Part shown: piece after piece, positions 57,320-64,000 of the stretch
Position numbering within the stretch: position 1 is the stretch's first letter
Layout of the letters: every line of letters starts with the position of its first letter
DNA from: Schizochytrium sp. CCTCC M209059
Lineage: Eukaryota; Sar; Bigyra; Thraustochytrida; Thraustochytriidae
Assembly: GCA_000818945.1 (NCBI GenBank)
Contig: KN805387.1
Location: 321,903-385,902, forward strand
Reading direction: 5' to 3'
Length of the DNA stretch: 64,000 nt
Program-made: the position numbers and the translations under genes
Notes under the pieces: generated by a model
What the model was told of the DNA's origin: nothing
Database searches by the model: none
What the model saw: only the letters and a program-made list of their open reading frames with translations

Positions 57320-59185
57320 GTATCCAGTTCCTAGAAGCTAGCCTTCCGGTCCATACCTTTGGTCAACCCCTGGCTGCACGGTCTTGAGAGTGGTGTTCAT
57401 TGTTGTTTTTTAGTTCAAAAAGAGGTCTTGTCGCCTGACCTACTGTAGTGCCTCAAGTGTGTCCTTCTCGCTAGTCTATTTCTTGTGTCCCTTCCCACGC
57501 AGCAAGTACATTTCTCCAAAAGCAATTTCACCGTGCTCTTGCTTCTTGCTTCCGCAGGTCTTCTTAGTAGCTGCTCCTGCTGTTTTGTTCCTGCTCCAGG
57601 CAGACATGTCTGCTCCACGCAGACATTGACATTCGTTTCAGTCAGCAGTCGACTGACTAGTAGCAAGCATAAAATATGTCAACTTTTCTTGCACGGTGCT
57701 CGCGTTTGAGGCCTACTATCCTATCCTAACGCCATACTGATAGCTTGCCTGCCCACTCTTTGGCCGCCTACGGAACGGAAAAGGGACGGATACATACATG
57801 GAGTGCCAGGTGTGGTGCCCACAGTGGATTGCGCTTCCTTACGGTCGAAGTTTTGGGGAAGGAGTCGTTCGAAAAGCTAGCAGCTTGCTACCTCAAAGCT
57901 AGCCCTCAGCTGTAAAGGACCGCGGGGCCCGCTGTGGGAAGTGGACTTGCTTCTTTCGTATTGAGTGATGTAGTGTCTGTAGCCTTCAAGTTTACAATTA
58001 TCGCATGGACGCTGAGTGGCTTTTGGAGGCTAAAATGGTGTCTGCCTGACAGTCACACCCTCCGAGGAACAAGCTACCACACTGCGTGTCAAGTCCGTAT
58101 CCGCGCTTCTGAATGGCCGGTTGGCCGGTATGACTGGATGGCCGCGCTTCCCCTAGTTAGATAGATCGAGATCGACCTGCGCAGCGCCGACCAGCCCGGC
58201 CAGCCTCCGCGTGCCCGCCCGGGTGTGTCCATTCGCTGCGACGCGCAGCACATTTCCTTCGCGCGCTCTCCCCCCCTCTCTCTCTCTCTCTCCTCAGCCT
58301 GTAGTAGCAGCCTGCAAGCAAGAAAACGAGCGAAGCGTCCCAGGTTCTACAGACGTAGGTTGTCTGGAGAAGCTACACCTCAATCGCAGGCTTCGTCAGG
58401 TTCCTCCACCGTGCTGCTCTGCCCCCTCTCATCGAGGCCGCGCCATACCCCGCAGCGGAGCTAATCAACGCACCACAGCTGTGTTACGCTGTGGAACCTG
58501 AGGGCCTGGCCAATCCATCGAGTCCATGCGCGCCGGCCTGCGCTCGACCTTCCGCGTCGCCTCCTCGCGCCCGCCAGCCCGGACCCCTCTCCCCCGCCGT
58601 CTCCCGCGCCTGTCAATGCGACGCGCAGGCCCTCGCCGCGTCCAGCCCGGCGGCCGCCCAGGTTTTCCCCCCTTTCCCGTCCCTTCGCTGCCCTTCCCTT
58701 CCACCCCCGCCCGATCCTTTCTTTCTTTCCTCCCTGCCTAAGGAGCCAGGCCGCGCCTGCTTAAACTCGTAGCAGCCGGCGCGCGCAGCCTGAGCCGCGG
58801 CGCCTGCGCCGGCGAGCAAACTCGCAACGAAGCCGCGACGACGCCCGAAGAACCCGACGCGCGCGTCCGGCCCCACGCCCAGCGCAGCGCAGCGGCAGCG
58901 GCGACGAAGGCGGAGGCGAGGAGCGCGCGGCCGGCCTCTGCAGGCAGGCGGGCGGACGGGCAGGCCAGCGGCAGCGAGCGGGCGAGCGGCCTCGGCCAGG
59001 TCCGAGCGAGCGCCGTCCGTCACGCAGGCACGCGACCGGTAGGAGGCCGCTAGGGACCCCTACGGCCGCGGAGGCTCACGAGGCGAGCTTGCTCGCTTGC
59101 ATTACACAGTGGAGGAGCGCCGCGCCCGGCGTCTGCTGGAGCAGGGTCGCGCGCGCTCGCGAGGGAGCGCAGCAGCGGAGGCAAG

Positions 59186-62100
59186 ATGGCGCACAACAGG
59201 TGGAAGGACCTGGAGGGCACGTCGACCAAGACCGGCCTCACAGCATGCGACACGGAGCCCGTGCATCTGGTGCCCCTGATTCAGGAGGGCATGGGCGCCG
59301 TCATCGTGGTCCACGTGAGCGGCGAGGACAAGGACGAGGCCATCGTCAAGCAGGTCTCGTCCAACATCGAAGAGTGGACCAAGCTCGGGCCGGATGGGAT
59401 GATCAACCGCCCCATGCAAGAGGTCCTTCCTGAGGGCGTCTGCGAGCTCGTGCAGGAGGCCGTCAACTTTGACCTGCTCCCCATTGAGTGCAGCACCAAC
59501 CTGCCCGCGCGCTTCAAGGAGCAGGTCCTGGGCCAGGACATGTGCGACTGGTGGAAGGACATTTACACAATCGACGAGGCCCAACGCTTCCTCAAGTCCA
59601 ACTCTACCGTGCCTCCACTCGCCGCAAGAGACATGACGCGTCGCCTCGCACTGGGTGACAAACCACACGTTCATGTCTCTGCAGCAGCTTCGCGCCGGCC
59701 CGCAGAGGGAAACCAAACAAAGAACATGCCCGGGGAGAACTTTCGCCCTGTCTGGTCCGTCATCGTCACGCTTGAGGAGTCCGATGCCGATACCGATACC
59801 TTCTCGAGTGACTACGCTGCCGTGGAGAAGCTCGATCGGCAAAATTGGCAGCTTGAGCTCGCCCGCGACGAGCAAGAACTAGCCACCCTCCTCACCGAGT
59901 ACGTGGCCGAATTCTGCAAGTTTGACCGCGTCATGTACGTCAACTTTCTCCCCGGCGGTCACTGCGAGGTCGTTGCGGAAAAGACAACACCGGGAACTCC
60001 GACATTTATGAACTTTCGTTTCCCTGCCACCGACATTCCCATGCAGGCTCGCGCTTTGCTCAAACGAAACCGCGTGCGCCACATCATGGACACCGGCTCT
60101 CCTGGCGCCGAGCTTGTTCCATGCCATGTCGACGGCAAGCTCACCGATCTCAGCAATTGTCATCTGCGTCAGTGCGGACCCATCCATCGACAGTACCTCA
60201 ACAACATGAAGGTTTTCTCGAGCTGCACGGCTGGTGTCATGGTCGACGACATGCTCGTCGGTATGCTCTCCTGCCACCACAAGGCCAAGCCTCTGACCAT
60301 GGGGCCTGCCAAGCGCATGCTGCTTCGCCAGCTCTGCAAGTCAGCCAGTTCCGTGCTGCAGAGCATCCGTGCTCGCCGTGGCCGGCGCCTTGCGGCCAAG
60401 ATCCAGCGTGTGCTTCTCCCTCGCTTCGAGTCCGTCACTCAGGCCGTCGAGTGTCTCTCCGAGTCCGAGGGCATTCTTCGCGACACGGCCGAGGCCGATG
60501 CGCTCGTAATCGTCAGCTACGACTTGGACGCAGAGGAGAATGTGCGCACCGTGCGGCAGGCCCTCGCCTTCGGAGCGAGCGTCGATAGCGACGCCATCGT
60601 CGCCGCCACCCATGAGCTCTCCGATGCCCAGGACAAGGAACTCATCCCGAACACGCCCTGCCTGCGCACAGAATGCCCCAACGCCTACGAGGCCCACAAA
60701 GCGTCCTTCGAGCGCGATCGCGCCTCTGGTCTCGCCGTCATCCGTCTCGTGCTGTGTGACATTGTTCTCGTGCGTCTGGGCGTCAAGCAGAACGTGCGCT
60801 GGGCAGGCAAGAAGGCCACAACGGGCACAGATCTCACCACGAACTCTCGTCTCGCGCCACGCGGCTCCTTTCAGGCCTTTGACGAGCGCCTCGAAGGCGT
60901 TGCCTTCGACTGGAGCGACATTCAGCTCGACGCGCTCAGCTCCTTCCGTGCTCACGCTCACGTGTCGTTCTGCGATGTTCTCGCCGCTGACGAACGCAGG
61001 CGCACGACTAAGCTCACCAAGCGCTTCCTTGCCAGCGTCAGCCACGAGCTGCGTACACCTTTCAACGGCATCGTCGGTCTTCTTTCTGCCCTGCAAGAGG
61101 AGAGCATGCCTGAAAGCGCCAGAGATCTTGTTGGCACCGCCGGCCGCTCCGCGGACGCCATGCTTGGCATTCTCGACGACCTGCTCACCGCTGCCAAGCT
61201 TGACGAGCACAAGGTGGAGCTCATGTCCAACCCGGTCGACGTTCCGCTGCTGGTCAACTCCGTCTACCTTCTCTTCGAGCGCGCCGTGTCCAAGGCGGAT
61301 CTTTCCCTCATCGAAAAGGTGTCCGACCATACCAACCTTGTCAACAAGAACATGCTTGGTGATACCGGACGCATCCGCCAGATTCTTCTCAACCTTCTCG
61401 GAAACGCGCTCAAATTCTCCTCCCAGGGCGATAAGAAAGCCACCAAGATCAATGTCGAGGCTAGTATCTACAAAGACCCCGCTGCCCTTCACGAAGGCAT
61501 TATGCGTGTCGTGGAGCAGTATGATGGTCTGAGCCAACCTCTGGAGAACCTCGAGCTGTCGCTGCCAGTAGATACTGAGACGAAGAGCGTCGACGAGTCG
61601 AAGGCTTCGCAGAGTAGCACCAAGGAGGCTACGAACGCCGGTACTACGGCCGGTTCGGGCAGTGAAGATGAAAAGTCTGTTTCCCTCGATCCTAGCGAAG
61701 CCGTCTACGCGCTCTTCACTGTTACTGACGAAGGTATCGGCATTGAGGAGTCTGCGATGCGCTCCAAGCTCTTCCAAAAGTTTGCGCAGCTCCACTCTTC
61801 CGGTGTCCGCAAGAAGTACCAAGGCACCGGTCTTGGGCTTTCCATCTGCGCAGACCTTGCTGAGCTCATGGGTGGCAACATCTGGTGCGCATCTACTCCC
61901 GGCAAGGGTTCGGCGTTCCAGTTCTTCGTCCCGCTTCAAATCGTCGAAAAGGAAGAGGACGAGCCTGATGAGGCATCCTCTCCCGAGGAGGAGGAGACCT
62001 CGACTTTTCGCATGCTTGCCAGCCGCTGTGGTGCTCTCGGCTCGTCCTCCGCGTCCGCTGACAGCCCTCGCTCGCTAACAAGCCTGGTCACGGAGGAGGA

Positions 62101-62587
62101 CGAGGACCTCGACGCTTTCGTCCGCGAAGTTGCTGCTTCGCAGCGGCCCGTCATCGTCGCCGCCGATGACAATGACGTGAATAGGCTCGTCATCAACCGC
62201 ACGCTCAAGAGCGCCTTCCCTCAGTTCCCCAACAAGGTGGTGGACGGTGGCGTACCTCTCGTCACCCTTGTCAAGAAGCTCACGCTGGCCTCGTGCCCGA
62301 TCTATGCCGTTGTCGTCGACTTCCACATGCCGGACCAGGATGGCCTTAGCGCCGCGACTGAGATCCTTGAAGCGGACCCGAGCATTGGCATCTGGCTGTA
62401 CACGGCTGACACATCGCCGGATCTTCAGAAGCAGATCGAGGGTATTGGACTCGAGGGCGTCATCATCAAGCCGAGCAACCTCAAGACATTCAAGGCTCTG
62501 CTTTCTGCGCCTCGCAAGAACCTAGACACGGATGGCGCCACCGCCGCTGCCTCTCCTCCTGAGAGTCCTGCCATTCCAACCAAGTAA
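59186..62587 (+). CDS. Phytochrome-type hybrid histidine kinase
   Basis: 1133 residues. A full photosensory core precedes a two-component output. Cys21 in LTACDTEPVHLVPLIQEG sits where bacterial and fungal phytochromes bind biliverdin. The PAS region is about 20-130, followed by an insert of about 75 residues. GAF is about 225-395 with FDRVMYVNF, EVVAEK, the PATDIP motif (Asp283), GPIHRQYLNNM (His334) and CHH (364-365). PHY is about 400-595 with the tongue motif PRGSF (558-562). The kinase has HisKA FLASVSHELRTPF (His620), an N box NLLGNALKFSS, DEGIGI and GTGLGLSI, with a Ser/Thr/Glu-rich insert of about 60 residues in the ATPase domain. A receiver follows with ADDNDVNRL, Asp1045 in VVVDFHMP, and Lys1095. 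Red/far-red sensing in the cytosol is inferred. All key residues are present. Confidence 0.93.
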   Translation: MAHNRWKDLEGTSTKTGLTACDTEPVHLVPLIQEGMGAVIVVHVSGEDKDEAIVKQVSSNIEEWTKLGPDGMINRPMQEVLPEGVCELVQEAVNFDLLPIECSTNLPARFKEQVLGQDMCDWWKDIYTIDEAQRFLKSNSTVPPLAARDMTRRLALGDKPHVHVSAAASRRPAEGNQTKNMPGENFRPVWSVIVTLEESDADTDTFSSDYAAVEKLDRQNWQLELARDEQELATLLTEYVAEFCKFDRVMYVNFLPGGHCEVVAEKTTPGTPTFMNFRFPATDIPMQARALLKRNRVRHIMDTGSPGAELVPCHVDGKLTDLSNCHLRQCGPIHRQYLNNMKVFSSCTAGVMVDDMLVGMLSCHHKAKPLTMGPAKRMLLRQLCKSASSVLQSIRARRGRRLAAKIQRVLLPRFESVTQAVECLSESEGILRDTAEADALVIVSYDLDAEENVRTVRQALAFGASVDSDAIVAATHELSDAQDKELIPNTPCLRTECPNAYEAHKASFERDRASGLAVIRLVLCDIVLVRLGVKQNVRWAGKKATTGTDLTTNSRLAPRGSFQAFDERLEGVAFDWSDIQLDALSSFRAHAHVSFCDVLAADERRRTTKLTKRFLASVSHELRTPFNGIVGLLSALQEESMPESARDLVGTAGRSADAMLGILDDLLTAAKLDEHKVELMSNPVDVPLLVNSVYLLFERAVSKADLSLIEKVSDHTNLVNKNMLGDTGRIRQILLNLLGNALKFSSQGDKKATKINVEASIYKDPAALHEGIMRVVEQYDGLSQPLENLELSLPVDTETKSVDESKASQSSTKEATNAGTTAGSGSEDEKSVSLDPSEAVYALFTVTDEGIGIEESAMRSKLFQKFAQLHSSGVRKKYQGTGLGLSICADLAELMGGNIWCASTPGKGSAFQFFVPLQIVEKEEDEPDEASSPEEEETSTFRMLASRCGALGSSSASADSPRSLTSLVTEEDEDLDAFVREVAASQRPVIVAADDNDVNRLVINRTLKSAFPQFPNKVVDGGVPLVTLVKKLTLASCPIYAVVVDFHMPDQDGLSAATEILEADPSIGIWLYTADTSPDLQKQIEGIGLEGVIIKPSNLKTFKALLSAPRKNLDTDGATAAASPPESPAIPTK

Positions 62588-63264
62588 AGGCAAGCCAGAG
62601 ATAGCTCTCGAAAACCTCGTAATCTAAGCTAGAGAGAAAAGAATCGGGGTGTGCTCAGAGCTTGCAGCAAGCAGCAAGCAGCAAGCCAAGCCAAGACAAG
62701 ACAAGACAAGATTGCCTTCCACACCCCAGCTCAAGAAAGAATATACCAAAAAATTATTCTCTTTTCTTTATTTTCAATTCCTCTTGTATTCTCGCGCTGT
62801 GATTGGCAAACCTGACAATATCTTCTATTGTCTCTCTCCTCTCTTTCTCTCTCTCATGCGCGTGCGAATAATGGCTAGCGACTGCTTCTATGCGGATCCA
62901 CGAAGACTGACTGCAAAAATTCGTAGGCAGGCATTGCAAATAAATAGTCCTCGGGTTGGGAGAGATGTAAACATAAATAGATGTATGCATGCTGGCTGGC
63001 TGACTGGCCGGTCATGCGCCTTTATTGGAAACAAATGAGCTTTCTTCTCTAGGCAGGCGAACGAGGAAACGGGGAAGAATTTTTGACAAGAACAGGAAAA
63101 AAAGTGAGCCTCTTCGCACGATCTACAAAACTATTATGTATTCACACGTAGGCCTCTGGAAAGAAGGCTAAGCCCTCACACACATACACACCAAAGAAAA
63201 GGGGCATCAACTTCCCAGCGTTGAAAAACAAATAATGGGTTTATCATGGCGCGGAAGTGCAGCC
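62588..63264. other. Convergent intergenic, phytochrome / GTPase
   Basis: 3' flanks. Short AGCAAGCAGCAAGC and AAGACAAGACAAG repeats near 62665-62710, then AT-rich sequence. No gene is supported. Confidence 0.55.
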
Positions 63265-64000
63265 TTATGAAATTTTCACCTCATCGCCGTTCTCGCGAAA
63301 GAGACGCGTGATGCGGCCGCAGCCCTTAGCATTTCCCTCACGGAAGATCAAAGGCCTTCCAATCTCAAGGTACTCGGCACAATGCAAAAACCGAAAGCGA
63401 ACAAACACCTGCGAGCCTGTACGCGCCAGCACTTCTTCACCCTTGTCAGAGAGAATCTGTACAATGCGCGCCGACTGGCGCACGCCCGCAAGGTGGATGA
63501 AGGGGGAGTATCCGCGATCGATGGTTGTTGAGTGGTGCAGTACCTTGACATCCGCCTCGAACTCCCAGACCGTTTGTGCTAGGGCGGCGGCATGGTCAGG
63601 CTCGCCGACGCCAACCATGCCCTTGCGAAAAGAGTCGCGCTTGAGCGTAGTACGCCCCACCGACTTGACCGCAAGCGTAGCGTGCTGGCCCTCAAAGGCA
63701 GCCTGCGAAGGCACACACTGACGATGGATCGAACGAATCACAACCTGCCGAAAACCACCCGCCTTGTCAGGCCCAATCCAGATGCGTTGGCCCAAATGCG
63801 CCTCGCCGCGCGCCACTGTGCCGCCGACAACGATGCCAACGCCGGGAACGTTGAAAACATCGTCGAGCATAAAGTTAAGCGAGGTCGCCGCCGACTGCGC
63901 CGCCGAGATAGCTACGCCATTTGCCGCAGCCGGGGTCTGGGGGGTCATGGCAACGCCGTCGTCGCCAAGCGGAGACACGACAATGGCGCCGCCCTCGCCA
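63265..64000 (-). CDS. GTPBP1/2-like translational GTPase, C-terminal part (cut by window edge)
   Basis: The frame is open to the right edge, so the N-terminal G domain lies outside the window; about 245 residues are visible. The readable part is the EF-Tu-like domains II and III: DVFNVPGVGIVVGGTVARGEAHLG (domain II), then RSIHRQCVPSQAAFEGQHATLAVK, and near the end GRPLIFREGNAKGCGRITRL. The VPGVG...GTV and FREG(R/N)xK patterns are characteristic of GTPBP1/GTPBP2, cytosolic GTPases linked to ribosome rescue and mRNA turnover in animals. The tail ends RENGDEVKIS. Confidence 0.85.
   Translation of the reverse strand, partial: GEGGAIVVSPLGDDGVAMTPQTPAAANGVAISAAQSAATSLNFMLDDVFNVPGVGIVVGGTVARGEAHLGQRIWIGPDKAGGFRQVVIRSIHRQCVPSQAAFEGQHATLAVKSVGRTTLKRDSFRKGMVGVGEPDHAAALAQTVWEFEADVKVLHHSTTIDRGYSPFIHLAGVRQSARIVQILSDKGEEVLARTGSQVFVRFRFLHCAEYLEIGRPLIFREGNAKGCGRITRLFRENGDEVKIS

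Larger units (their letters stand above)
55636..59185. other. 3.5-kb divergent intergenic, m-AAA protease / phytochrome
   Basis: The largest gene-poor stretch. 55640-56110 is extremely GC-rich, with GCCTGCCTGCC and CGCGCGC runs. 56120-56800 and 57400-58200 are AT-richer without supported genes. A CTCCCTTT repeat is at about 56850-56895, and a frame with 15-residue repeats lies at 56798-57319 (separate entry). A CT run is near 58271-58292. 58490-59180 is GC-rich and likely the phytochrome promoter and 5' UTR. Confidence 0.5.

Noticed and set aside
60341..61939. 532-residue minus-strand frame opposite the phytochrome
   Set aside because: The sense strand encodes the kinase H box and PHY domain; the antisense has no family features.
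1..64000. tRNA, rRNA and spliceosomal RNA genes
   Set aside because: Looked for GGTTCGA-type B boxes and U6-like sequence on both strands; hits such as the TCGAAC near 33656 lack a matching A box or stem. A covariance-model scan would be decisive.

Overview
The window looks like nuclear DNA of a heterotrophic, zoospore-forming stramenopile, most likely a thraustochytrid (Labyrinthulomycetes). This is inferred from five things: GC-rich and intron-poor eukaryotic genes; mitochondrial proteins with presequences (HslV, m-AAA protease, complex I NDUFB2); cilium/basal-body genes (CFAP61, CEP19); a tandem pair of HGGG-type Cys/His zinc-knuckle proteins of the kind usually called 'WRKY19-like' in stramenopiles; and a biliverdin-type phytochrome hybrid kinase. 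No operons, phage, insertion sequences, CRISPR arrays, tRNA or rRNA genes were seen. One 158-base assembly gap lies at 4946-5103.

Layout. 0-13.4 kb, all plus strand: CTP synthase, 26S proteasome ATPase Rpt4, two zinc-knuckle proteins (the first broken by the gap) and CFAP61. 13.9-32 kb, mostly alternating strands: an HMA-HMA-2OG-Fe(II) dioxygenase fusion, EBP2, a two-exon multi-pass membrane protein, HslV, a CaMKK/LKB1-like kinase with a very long activation-segment insert, glutathione synthetase, a six-repeat Myb protein, an atypical SDR and a SUFU-domain protein with a Src-like N-terminus. 32-40.6 kb: a duplicated non-coding block, a secreted Cys-rich protein, a CCR4-like protein that carries an FN3 insert and has lost active-site residues, and CEP19. 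40.7-64 kb: two-exon ribokinase, a polyQ/PX-associated/MABP protein, a two-exon coiled-coil protein, BRX1, NDUFB2, ATG3, an m-AAA (AFG3/FtsH) protease, the phytochrome and, cut by the right edge, a GTPBP1/2-like GTPase.

Most genes are housekeeping: nucleotide synthesis, proteasome, ribosome biogenesis (EBP2, BRX1), mitochondrial quality control, autophagy and glutathione. Three coding introns were resolved (GT-AG; 161, 97 and 209 bp), and the 5' UTR of CTP synthase ends in a probable splice acceptor. From 13.9 kb on, genes are mostly head-to-head or tail-to-tail, so many promoters must be bidirectional. Two of these divergent promoters share a three-copy GCGTTGCGC array with nearly the same spacing and spacer. 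It is the best candidate here for an undescribed regulatory element.

All start codons given are ATG. Where an open frame runs further upstream I say why the shorter start was chosen. Functions come from recognising family motifs by eye; no database search was run.
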